Shown here: piece after piece, positions 1 through 5,171 of the stretch
How positions within the stretch are numbered: position 1 is the stretch's first letter
How the letters are laid out: every line of letters starts with the position of its first letter
Assembly (NCBI GenBank): GCA_039811865.1
Contig: JBDHZK010000164.1
Location: forward strand, 1 to 5,171
Source: JBDHZK01 sp039811865
Lineage (GTDB): Bacteria; Actinomycetota; Actinomycetes; Propionibacteriales; Propionibacteriaceae
Length of the DNA: 5,171 bases
Direction: 5' to 3'
Notes under the pieces: generated by a model
What the model was told of the DNA's origin: nothing
Database searches by the model: none
Seen by the model: the letters and a program-made list of their open reading frames with translations, nothing else
Made by a program: the position numbers and the translations under genes

Positions 1-2
1 GA

Positions 3-605
3 GCCCAGAACCACGAGCACGCCAATCAGTTGCACGTCCTATCCGGTCTGGTGGCCCGCGGTGATCTCACCCAGACCCGCCACTACCTGGACGACCTGGC
101 AGCCCCGGCATCCGATGTCGTCTCGTTGGACGACCCCTACCTGTCGGGGATGCTGTCGGCGAAGTCGGCCGTCGCTGCCGAGCAAGGCGTCGAGCTGCGC
201 ATCAGTGAGGAGTCCTGGATCTCCGGACGCCTCAACCGTCCCCTGGACACGGTGACCGTGGTGGGCAACCTCGTCGACAACGCCATTCGCGCGGCGGCTG
301 GCGGATCGCGCCGACCGGCCTGGGTCGAGGTGTCGCTGCTCTCCGACGGCGCCGACCTGGTGGCCCATGTGGTCGACAGCGGCGACGGCGTCGCCGCCGG
401 CTCGGAGGAGGCGATCTTCGGCGAGTCGTGGACCACGAAAACCGATCCCACCGGCGTCCACGGGGTAGGCCTCGCGCTGGCCCGAGTCACGGCCCGGCAT
501 CACGGCGGCGACGTCACCTTGTCGGTGGCCCGCGGCGAGGATCACGGCGCGGCTTTCAGCGCCGTGCTCACCAACGTGCTGCTGCCCCTGGGCGACCCAC
601 GATGA
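3..605 (+). CDS. Sensor histidine kinase, CitA/DcuS type, C-terminal part (5' truncated by window edge)
   Basis: This is the cytoplasmic kinase core of a membrane sensor that autophosphorylates on histidine and passes the phosphate to the regulator encoded next. The reading frame is open from the first complete codon (base 3), so the gene begins outside the window; a TTG at 30 lies inside the H-box and is not a start. The first visible residues read AQNHEHANQLHVLSGL, the SPOB_a-type dimerisation H-box of the citrate/C4-dicarboxylate sensor family, with the phospho-accepting His encoded at 12-14. An HATPase_c domain follows. The N-box GNLVDNAIRAA carries the Mg-binding Asn at 279-281, the G1 box is DSGDGV, the F-box is EAIFGESWTTK, and the G2 box is GVHGVGLALA. 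About 200 residues are visible. The missing N-terminus should contain two membrane segments, a periplasmic sensor domain and a PAS domain, as is usual in this family, so the ligand cannot be read here. The TGA stop overlaps the next ATG (ATGA). Confidence 0.95.
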   Translation, partial: AQNHEHANQLHVLSGLVARGDLTQTRHYLDDLAAPASDVVSLDDPYLSGMLSAKSAVAAEQGVELRISEESWISGRLNRPLDTVTVVGNLVDNAIRAAAGGSRRPAWVEVSLLSDGADLVAHVVDSGDGVAAGSEEAIFGESWTTKTDPTGVHGVGLALARVTARHHGGDVTLSVARGEDHGAAFSAVLTNVLLPLGDPR

Positions 606-1279
606 TCAGGGTGCTCGTCGTCGACGACGACTTCCGGGTGGCCGCCCTGCACGCGGGCGTCGTCGGGGAGATCGACGGTTGCGAGGTGGCCGGGGCGGTG
701 ACGTCCCTGGGCCAGGCCCAGCGGGCCCTGGCCGAGGGCGGGATCGATCTGGTGATCGCCGACCAGCACCTCCCCGACGGTTCCGGCGTCGAACTGGTCG
801 GCACCGCCGATGCCGCGGTGTTGCTGGTGACCGCGGACGGCGACGCCGCGACCATCCGGCGGGCGCTGGTGCGCGGGGCCTTGGGCTACATCGTCAAACC
901 GTTCGACCTGCGCCTGCTGGCCGAACGCGTGGCCGACTTTCAGCGTCTCCTGCAGGGCGCGGACGCCCGCGGCCGGTTGGACCAGGCCAGGATCGACGCC
1001 CTCTTCGGCCAGTTGACCGCGCACCCGGCCGGGGCGGCGCCACCGCCCAAGGGACGCTCCCTCGTTACGGCCAGCGCGGTCGCCGAGTTGCTGCGCACCT
1101 CGCCGGAGCCGTTGACCGCGCTCGACGTGGCCGCGCACGTCGGGACGTCCCGGGCGACCGCCCAGCGCTACCTGGCCGATCTGGTCGCCGCCGGCCAGGC
1201 CGAACTGTCGCTGCGGTACGGCGTCTCGGGGCGTCCGCAACACAGCTACGCCTGGGTGCGCGCTCCCCGCCGCCCCTAA
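602..1279 (+). CDS. Response regulator, CitB/DcuR/DpiA family, DNA-binding
   Basis: This 225-residue transcription regulator is the partner of the preceding kinase. The receiver domain (about residues 1-118) starts MIRVLVVDDDFRVA, with the acidic pocket D8-D10, the phospho-accepting D54 (in VIADQHLPDGSG), the switch residue T77 (LLVTADGD) and K99 (YIVKPFD). A linker rich in Ala and Pro (about 140-150) leads to a C-terminal helix-turn-helix. Its recognition segment VGTSRATAQRYLADLVAAGQ and the wing RYGVSGRPQHSY (205-216) are typical of citrate/malate-type regulators. The ATG at 602 is chosen because it is four-base coupled to the kinase stop and starts directly at the receiver strand; an upstream in-frame opening at 428 lies in kinase coding sequence. 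Family members usually activate a nearby di- or tricarboxylate transporter or catabolic operon, but none lies in this window, so the target is unknown. The TAA stop overlaps the stop of the convergent photolyase gene. Confidence 0.96.
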   Translation: MIRVLVVDDDFRVAALHAGVVGEIDGCEVAGAVTSLGQAQRALAEGGIDLVIADQHLPDGSGVELVGTADAAVLLVTADGDAATIRRALVRGALGYIVKPFDLRLLAERVADFQRLLQGADARGRLDQARIDALFGQLTAHPAGAAPPPKGRSLVTASAVAELLRTSPEPLTALDVAAHVGTSRATAQRYLADLVAAGQAELSLRYGVSGRPQHSYAWVRAPRRP

Positions 1280-2661
1280 CGGCCGGATTCTCCGCGGGCG
1301 CGGCCGGACCTGGCCGCGGCATAGCGAGACAGGGACTCGGCGCGCTCGGCGGCATGGTCGACGATCCGGCGCGGGTAACCGCAGGCGTAGCCGTCCGCGA
1401 AACGCCACGGCTCGTGCGCGGCCCGTCCGGGCAAGTGGGCCAACTCGGGAAGGAAACGGCGAACATAGGAACCGTCCGGGTCGAACTTCAGCCCCTGCAG
1501 CACCGGGTTGAACACCCTGAAGTAGGGGGCCGCATCGGTCCCGGTACCAGCGACCCACTGCCAGCCGTGATTGTTCGAGGCGGGGTCGGCGTCCAGCAAC
1601 CGGTCGAGGAAGTGGCGGGCACCGACCGGCCACCACACGTGCAGGTCCTTGCACAAGAAGCTGGCCGTGATCATGCGGACCCGGTTGTGCATCCACCCGG
1701 TCGCCAGGAGTTGGCGCATGCCGGCGTCGACGATGGGGAAGCCGGTGGTGCCCTGCCGCCAGCGCTCGACCAGGTGTGGGGACTCGTCGTAGCGGATCCC
1801 GGCAAGGGCAGGGGTGAGGTCTTCCCACAGGCTGGCCGGGTGGTGCCAAAGGACGTCGGCGTAGAACTCCCGCCAGGCCAGTTCGGTGACGAACGCCGCC
1901 GCGCCGGGTCCAAGACGTCCGGTGAGGTCGGCCAGCAGCGTCCGCGGATGAATGCTGCCGAGCTTGAGGTGCGGCGAGAGCCCCGAGGTCGCGGCCAGAT
2001 CCGGCCGGTCGCGGGCGCCGGAGTAGGCGTCGATACAGTCGCCGAGGAAGGCATGCCAGCGCGCCAGGGCCGCCCCCTCCCCCGCCGGCGGCAGCGCCTG
2101 CAGCCCGTGGTTCAGCGCGTCTTGGCGCAGGCGTTGCGCCACGGCATCGTCGCTGGGCGCCGCGATCAGCGTCAGACCGCTCGGCGCCGGCTCCGGGACG
2201 TCCCAACCGTGCCTGCGCCAGGCGCGTGCGAAGGGGGTGAACACACCGTACGGCCGGCCCTGGGGCGTCCGCACTCCCCCTGGCGCGACGGCGTAGGGGC
2301 AGCCCGTCTCGACCCACGCCACGCCGGCCGCGCTCAAGGCTGCCCGCACCTGAGCGTCGCGCCGCCGGCCCTTCGGGAAGGTCTCGGCCGACACGTGGAC
2401 ACTGCGCGCGCCGACCTCGTGGGCGAAGCGGGGGACGACGACGCGGGGGTCCCCCACCCGCACGCACAGGCTGCCGTCGTAGGCGTCCTGGGTGGCCAGC
2501 AGCGTCGCCGCGAGCCAGGCCCGGCGAGGCGCGCTGGCGCGCTGGTACAGCTTGGGGTCCAGGACGAACAGCGCCGCCACCGGCGCTTCGTCGGCCGCCG
2601 CTCGCAACGCCGGGTGGTCGTTGCGGCGCAGGTCGCGGCGCAACCACAAGACGGAGGTCAT
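1276..2661 (-). CDS. phr: Deoxyribodipyrimidine photolyase (class I CPD photolyase)
   Basis: This flavoenzyme uses blue light to split cyclobutane pyrimidine dimers in DNA by electron transfer from reduced FAD. At 461 residues it is close to E. coli PhrB (472). The N-terminal Rossmann-like antenna domain begins MTSVLWLRRDLRRNDHPAL (about 1-130). The helical FAD domain (about 200-445) carries TELAWREFY (E260 and W263, equivalent to E. coli E274 and W277), GFPIVDAGMRQL, GWMHNRVRM (W323), and SNNHGWQW with N363 equivalent to E. coli N378, followed by GTGTDAAPYFRVFNP. The electron-transfer chain keeps W367 and W344 (E. coli W382 and W359), but the distal position (E. coli W306) appears to be Y291. 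These equivalences come from hand alignment to the E. coli sequence as I remember it. The antenna cofactor cannot be read with certainty; 8-HDF is plausible in an actinobacterium. The ATG start has an AGGA ribosome site seven bases upstream. The gene is monocistronic here and convergent with the response regulator. Confidence 0.98.
   Translation of the reverse strand: MTSVLWLRRDLRRNDHPALRAAADEAPVAALFVLDPKLYQRASAPRRAWLAATLLATQDAYDGSLCVRVGDPRVVVPRFAHEVGARSVHVSAETFPKGRRRDAQVRAALSAAGVAWVETGCPYAVAPGGVRTPQGRPYGVFTPFARAWRRHGWDVPEPAPSGLTLIAAPSDDAVAQRLRQDALNHGLQALPPAGEGAALARWHAFLGDCIDAYSGARDRPDLAATSGLSPHLKLGSIHPRTLLADLTGRLGPGAAAFVTELAWREFYADVLWHHPASLWEDLTPALAGIRYDESPHLVERWRQGTTGFPIVDAGMRQLLATGWMHNRVRMITASFLCKDLHVWWPVGARHFLDRLLDADPASNNHGWQWVAGTGTDAAPYFRVFNPVLQGLKFDPDGSYVRRFLPELAHLPGRAAHEPWRFADGYACGYPRRIVDHAAERAESLSRYAAARSGRARGESGR
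1299..1318. terminator. Possible bidirectional terminator-like hairpin without U-tract
   Basis: CGCGGCC at 1299-1305 pairs perfectly with GGCCGCG at 1312-1318 around a six-base loop. It lies 20 bases past the regulator stop on the + strand and inside the last photolyase codons on the - strand. No T-run follows on either strand, so termination is only a possibility. In a genome this GC-rich such a stem may also arise by chance within coding sequence. Confidence 0.25.
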
Positions 2662-2668
2662 GCCGCGA

Positions 2669-2672
2669 TCCT
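2669..2672 (-). promoter_or_regulatory. Ribosome binding site of phr
   Basis: The minus strand reads AGGA followed by seven bases (TCGCGGC) and then the photolyase ATG. This spacing is good for a Shine-Dalgarno element. It supports the start at 2661, which is also where the conserved N-terminal strand of the family begins. Confidence 0.55.
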
Positions 2673-2700
2673 GCCCGGTCCCACCTGCGCGCGCGACTGG

Positions 2701-2718
2701 CGCCCCAGAGCCGGGGCG
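2701..2718. repeat. Short inverted repeat in the phr/tRNA intergenic gap
   Basis: CGCCCC at 2701-2706 and GGGGCG at 2713-2718 form a perfect six-base arm with a six-base spacer. It sits 40 bases upstream of the photolyase start in the 103-base divergent gap. It could be an operator half-site pair or a leader hairpin of the phr transcript, or chance in GC-rich DNA. No T-run follows it on either strand. I recognise no known operator consensus. Confidence 0.3.
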
Positions 2719-2750
2719 GAATCGCGGTCAGGGCTCGTCGCGGTTTGCGT

Positions 2751-2756
2751 TACCCT
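2751..2756 (+). promoter_or_regulatory. Candidate -10 element for the tRNA-Gly gene
   Basis: TACCCT lies nine bases upstream of the mature tRNA 5' end and fits the loose TAnnnT form of actinobacterial -10 elements. This would give a very short leader, as is common for tRNA genes. I see no convincing -35 at 16-18 bases upstream; TTGCGT at 2745-2750 abuts it directly and is wrongly spaced. This is a weak call by position and hexamer only. Confidence 0.3.
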
Positions 2757-2764
2757 GGGCGCAC

Positions 2765-2835
2765 GCGGATGTAGCTCAATGGCAGAGCCCCAGCCTTCCA
2801 AGCTGGCCATGCGGGTTCGATTCCCGTCATCCGCT
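2765..2835 (+). tRNA. tRNA-Gly(TCC)
   Basis: A complete 71-base cloverleaf. The acceptor arm GCGGATG (2765-2771) pairs with CATCCGC (2828-2834). The D stem GCTC/GAGC (2774-2777, 2785-2788) encloses AATGGCA. The anticodon stem CCAGC/GCTGG (2790-2794, 2802-2806) encloses CTTCCAA, with anticodon TCC at 2797-2799, which reads GGA and GGG glycine codons. The variable loop is CCAT, and the T stem GCGGG/CCCGT (one G-T wobble) encloses TTCGATT. The unpaired discriminator base at 2835 is T, which fits bacterial glycine tRNAs. No CCA is encoded (CTC follows), so the end must be added by a CCA-adding enzyme. The gene is divergent from phr and ends six bases before the stop codon of the opposing gene. 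Confidence 0.98.
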
Positions 2836-2841
2836 CTCAGA

Positions 2842-4260
2842 TCAGGCTGTGGCCGGCAGGAGCAGCCAGGGCAGGGCGATCCGCGCCCGATCAGCCTCTG
2901 CCAGCAACTCGCGTTTCGTGCGCTGCACCGTGTTCGCCGCCGCCGTCCCGGGTGCGGCGGCGAGGGCTCCGGCGAGCAGCGCCCGGCGGACGGGATCATC
3001 GGCCAACGGACGTCCCGGCAGGCCCGCGCCCAGCGCGGCGATGAGTCCGGCGACCTCGTGAGGCGGCTGGGGCCGAGCCAGGGAGCCGAGTTCGGCGGCG
3101 AGCAGTGGGTCCTCGACGTCGTCCAAGCCGGCCAAAACGCGGCCCAGAAGCGCCGCGGCGGCATCCGCCTGGCCGAGCGCTACCCCGGCGGCGAACAGCC
3201 GGGTCGCCGCGAAACCGGCTCCCGGTCGCGAGGAGACCGCGCCGAGGAGTTCGCCGGCACGCTCCAGCAGCGCTAGTTCACCGCAGCGCTGCGCCTCCAA
3301 GGCGCCGAGCGCGATCGCGAGGACACCGCCCTCACCGTCTTGCCAGCGGGGAGCCAGCCGGTCCAAGGCCTCGTGGACGTCCGGAGCCGGCCGCTCCCGT
3401 TGAGCCAACCAGGCCGCCGCGAGGCCGTCTTGGACGGTGGGGGCGGACAGCAGACGCTGCGTGGCCTCCCTGGCTCGGACCCGCAGGCCGGGCGACCAGA
3501 CGACCTGCGTCTGCGTCGTTCCGCGCGGCCCGATGGCACGGATGCGGTGGCGTCCGGGCAGCGGCGCGATGCTGATCCCGGCCAAGGTGGCGTCCACCCG
3601 GGGGCCTCGCGATACCTCGAGGGCCGCGTCGGGCTGGGTGATCTCCAGCGGTTCGCCGGGGTGTGGGTCCGGAGGCGGGACCCAGGCGGGCAGCCCGGCG
3701 CCGACCTCGTCGAGCGAGTCCACCCAGGACGCCCGCAGGCTCAGCACCCGCCGCTCGCCAGGCCGCAGGACCAGATCGGGGTGGACGACGAGCAAGCCGC
3801 GCGCGTCCGGGCCCCCCGCAGCCGGCGGGCCGTCCAAGAGCCACCCGGACTCCAACCGCAACTCGAGCACGGCGGGGGCCGGCGGGCCTAGCGTCCAGTC
3901 GGGAGCCAGCACGATCCGGCCGTCCACCCCGCCGCACCAGGCCCAGCCGACGTAGCCGGGCCCAGGTTCGAGACTCAACCGCAGCGCGGGCGGACGCACG
4001 CCCTCCGCACCCGGGTTGAACCAGACGAGCCGGATCTGCCAGGACTGGCCGAACGAGTGCCGCAGCGCGACCTGTACGGGGCCGGACTTCCCCTCCGCGT
4101 TGAACTCGTCTGGATCGGCGGCCGCTGTGCTCAGCGCAGCTCCTTCGAAACCCAGGCGCCGAAGGACTGGCCTGCCCGCCCTGGTCAGTTCGACGACCGT
4201 CCCGTCGGGACGGAGCGAAACCGACGCCTCGTCCCACTCGTAGGTCCTCACGCCTGACAT
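2842..4260 (-). CDS. Protein of unknown function coupled to nei1 (beta-rich N-half, helical C-half)
   Basis: I do not recognise this 472-residue protein. It has no signal peptide or membrane segment, so it is probably cytoplasmic. Residues 1 to about 265 look like a run of beta strands with many aromatic and Gly/Pro turns (QIRLVWFNPG at 76-84, YVGWAWCGGVDGRIVLAPDW at 103-122, an LELRLESGW stretch at 132-140, LLVVHPDLVLRPGERRVLSL at 156-175). Residues about 266-472 are Ala/Leu-rich helices, with an acidic-Gly turn WQDGEGG at 306-312. A beta-sandwich followed by helical hairpins recalls carbohydrate-binding or glycosidase-like folds, but the helical part is much shorter than a full (alpha/alpha)6 barrel and I see no catalytic motif, so this is only a shape comparison. 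The ATG at 4260 overlaps the nei1 end by 13 bases; a GTG at 4251 is an alternative with a four-base overlap. Codon use is high-GC like its neighbours. The gene is surely coding; its role is unknown. Confidence 0.85.
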   Translation of the reverse strand: MSGVRTYEWDEASVSLRPDGTVVELTRAGRPVLRRLGFEGAALSTAAADPDEFNAEGKSGPVQVALRHSFGQSWQIRLVWFNPGAEGVRPPALRLSLEPGPGYVGWAWCGGVDGRIVLAPDWTLGPPAPAVLELRLESGWLLDGPPAAGGPDARGLLVVHPDLVLRPGERRVLSLRASWVDSLDEVGAGLPAWVPPPDPHPGEPLEITQPDAALEVSRGPRVDATLAGISIAPLPGRHRIRAIGPRGTTQTQVVWSPGLRVRAREATQRLLSAPTVQDGLAAAWLAQRERPAPDVHEALDRLAPRWQDGEGGVLAIALGALEAQRCGELALLERAGELLGAVSSRPGAGFAATRLFAAGVALGQADAAAALLGRVLAGLDDVEDPLLAAELGSLARPQPPHEVAGLIAALGAGLPGRPLADDPVRRALLAGALAAAPGTAAANTVQRTKRELLAEADRARIALPWLLLPATA

Positions 4261-5069
4261 CGCGGGCACCAGTACAGGTTGCGACCTTCGAGGGCCCGCT
4301 TGGCCACCGGGGTTCCACAGACCAAGCAGGGTTGCCCGGCGCGACGGTAGACGTAGACCTCGCCGCCGTGCCGGTCGACCCTTGGGGGACGTCCCTGAGC
4401 GGTGGGCTCGTGCTCTGGGAAGACCGAATCGATTCGGCGAGCCTCGACGGCGCGGCCCATCAGCACGACCAGGTCGTGCCAAAGCCGCGTCCAGTCGCCG
4501 TGGGTGAGCTGGTTGCCGGGCCGATCCGGGTTGACGCGATGACGGAAGAGCACCTCGGCACGAAAGATGTTGCCCACGCCCGCGGCGACACGTTGATCCA
4601 TGAGCAGGGCCGCGATGCTGCGCCGCGAGCGGTGCACTCGCTCCCAACCCCGCTCGGCGTCCGCGTCCGGACGAAGCGGGTCGGGCCCGCTCGCCCGAGT
4701 GAGCTGGGCCACCTCGTCCGGCGTCGACAACCGGCACACCTGCGGCCCTCTGAGTTCGGCCACGGCGCTGGGATTGCACAGCCGCAACCGAACGTTCGCC
4801 TCCGGAGCGGTCGGTGCGAACAGCCGCTGCCCGGCGACCCCGACCGCGAGCTTGCCGATCAGCCCCAGGTGTACGTGCACCACCCACTGGTCGCCGATGG
4901 GGAGGAAGAGGTTCTTTCCCACGGCGTCCGCCACGCCGAAGCTCTGCCCGTCGACGAGCACGGCGGCGTCCGCGAATCGACCCTGCGGGCTGGTTACGGC
5001 CACCGGACGACCACCGAAGGCCGCGTTGAGGTCGAGCGCCAGGGCGTGCATGACGTGTCCCTCAGGCAT
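4248..5069 (-). CDS. nei1: Endonuclease VIII-type DNA glycosylase/AP lyase, Nei1 family
   Basis: This bifunctional base-excision repair enzyme removes oxidised bases (mainly pyrimidines in this subfamily) and cleaves the resulting abasic site. At 273 residues it has normal Fpg/Nei length. It starts MPEGH, giving the N-terminal Pro nucleophile (after Met removal) and catalytic Glu, and has the conserved Lys in VGKNLF (K52). HVHLGLIGKL (65-74) follows. The helix-two-turn-helix region contains LLMDQRVAAGVGNIFRAE (155-172, with N167). The C-terminal zinc finger is C248-X2-C251-X16-C268-X2-C271, with R263 in EGRNLYWCPRCQ. The segments SPQGRFADAA, LRGPQVC and YVYRRAGQPC closely match M. tuberculosis Rv2464c (Nei1) as I remember it, rather than Nei2 or MutM. 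The ATG is fixed by the catalytic Pro and by a GAGGA ribosome site. It is probably the first gene of an operon with the overlapping downstream unknown gene. Confidence 0.97.
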   Translation of the reverse strand: MPEGHVMHALALDLNAAFGGRPVAVTSPQGRFADAAVLVDGQSFGVADAVGKNLFLPIGDQWVVHVHLGLIGKLAVGVAGQRLFAPTAPEANVRLRLCNPSAVAELRGPQVCRLSTPDEVAQLTRASGPDPLRPDADAERGWERVHRSRRSIAALLMDQRVAAGVGNIFRAEVLFRHRVNPDRPGNQLTHGDWTRLWHDLVVLMGRAVEARRIDSVFPEHEPTAQGRPPRVDRHGGEVYVYRRAGQPCLVCGTPVAKRALEGRNLYWCPRCQA

Positions 5070-5074
5070 CGGCG

Positions 5075-5079
5075 TCCTC
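5075..5079 (-). promoter_or_regulatory. Ribosome binding site of nei1
   Basis: The minus strand reads GAGGA, then CGCCG, then ATG. The five-base spacing is slightly short but usable, and the site confirms the start already required by the catalytic N-terminal proline. Confidence 0.6.
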
Positions 5080-5099
5080 GCGGCTCGGCGGAGCGCCAG

Positions 5100-5105
5100 A
5101 GTCTA
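5100..5105 (-). promoter_or_regulatory. Candidate -10 element for nei1
   Basis: The minus strand reads TAGACT about 30 bases upstream of the nei1 start, matching a TAnnnT -10 hexamer in otherwise very GC-rich sequence. No convincing -35 lies 16-18 bases further up. If the upstream gene is also on this strand, nei1 could instead be read through from it. Confidence 0.25.
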
Positions 5106-5135
5106 CGCCGCCAGCGACGATCGCGGGTGATCCAC

Positions 5136-5171
5136 CTAACGGCGCCGCTCGGGGACAACGACCCCCAAATG
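5136..5171 (-). CDS. Possible C-terminal tail of an upstream minus-strand gene
   Basis: Reading the minus strand from the window edge, one frame gives HLGVVVPERRR followed by a TAG stop at 5136-5138, with mostly G/C third positions up to the stop. This would put the end of a same-strand gene 66 bases before nei1. Only eleven residues are visible, so no product can be named. Another minus-strand frame stays open to a TGA at 5062-5064 and would overlap nei1, but its third positions are poorer in G/C. In mycobacteria, as I recall, nei1 follows rpiB; this tail gives no support for or against that. Confidence 0.2.
   Translation of the reverse strand, partial: HLGVVVPERRR

Noticed and set aside
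428..601. Upstream in-frame extension of the response regulator
   Set aside because: This stretch encodes the conserved ATP-binding boxes of the kinase in another frame. The receiver domain begins exactly at the ATG at 602.
542..2647. 701-codon minus-strand open frame
   Set aside because: It shadows the photolyase in another frame and runs antisense through the response regulator. It shows no family motifs, unlike the phr frame.
2815..2835. tRNA 3' end as an attachment site for an integrated element
   Set aside because: No second copy of the tRNA 3' segment and no integrase or phage gene appear in the window.
2845..2867. Hairpin GGCTG/CAGCC after the tRNA as a terminator
   Set aside because: The stem is only five pairs with a 13-base loop and no T-run, and it lies in the coding end of the unknown gene.
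679..3276. Very long plus-strand open frame (865 codons)
   Set aside because: It lies antisense to the photolyase, the tRNA region and the unknown gene. Its translation is Arg/Gly/Pro/Ala-rich low-complexity sequence without domains. It is a by-product of high GC content with few stops.
4261..4887. N-terminal extension of the unknown protein through nei1
   Set aside because: The frame stays open but lies in another frame of well-conserved nei1 coding sequence, and its residues are Arg/Gly/Ala-rich filler. The start near 4260 fits the overlap with nei1.
1..5171. CRISPR array, insertion sequence, toxin-antitoxin or defence system
   Set aside because: I saw no regularly spaced repeats, transposase or integrase motifs, terminal inverted repeats or defence-type domains. 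All sizeable genes except one belong to familiar families.

Overview
This is a high-GC window of bacterial chromosome. Its strongly G/C-ending codons, the Nei1-type glycosylase, the CCA-less tRNA-Gly and the CitB/DcuR-type two-component pair suggest an actinobacterium. I cannot name the genus from the sequence alone.

Layout. Positions 3-605 (+) hold the C-terminal part of a CitA/DcuS-type sensor histidine kinase, cut by the window edge almost exactly at its phospho-accepting histidine. It overlaps by 4 bases its cognate CitB/DcuR-type response regulator (602-1279, +), and the two form one operon. A class I CPD photolyase (1276-2661, -) converges on them, and the stop codons of regulator and photolyase overlap by 4 bases. 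A 103-base gap (2662-2764) separates the photolyase start from a divergent tRNA-Gly(TCC) (2765-2835, +). Six bases after the tRNA lies the stop codon of a 472-residue protein of unknown function (2842-4260, -). Its start overlaps by 13 bases the end of a Nei1-type endonuclease VIII (4248-5069, -). The right edge may carry the tail of another minus-strand gene, but this is uncertain.

How the parts relate. Kinase and regulator probably sense a carboxylate or similar small molecule and control a transport or catabolic gene outside the window. Photolyase and Nei1 are both DNA repair enzymes: one reverses UV-induced pyrimidine dimers, the other starts base-excision repair of oxidised bases. They lie on the same strand but are separated by the unknown gene and the tRNA, so they are unlikely to share a transcript. 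The unknown gene is the least explained part: it is probably co-transcribed with, and translationally coupled to, nei1, and it has a beta-rich N-terminal half and an alpha-helical C-terminal half. I found no mobile element, CRISPR array, phage gene or recognisable new multi-gene defence system. There are no U-tract terminators; the genes are packed end to end.
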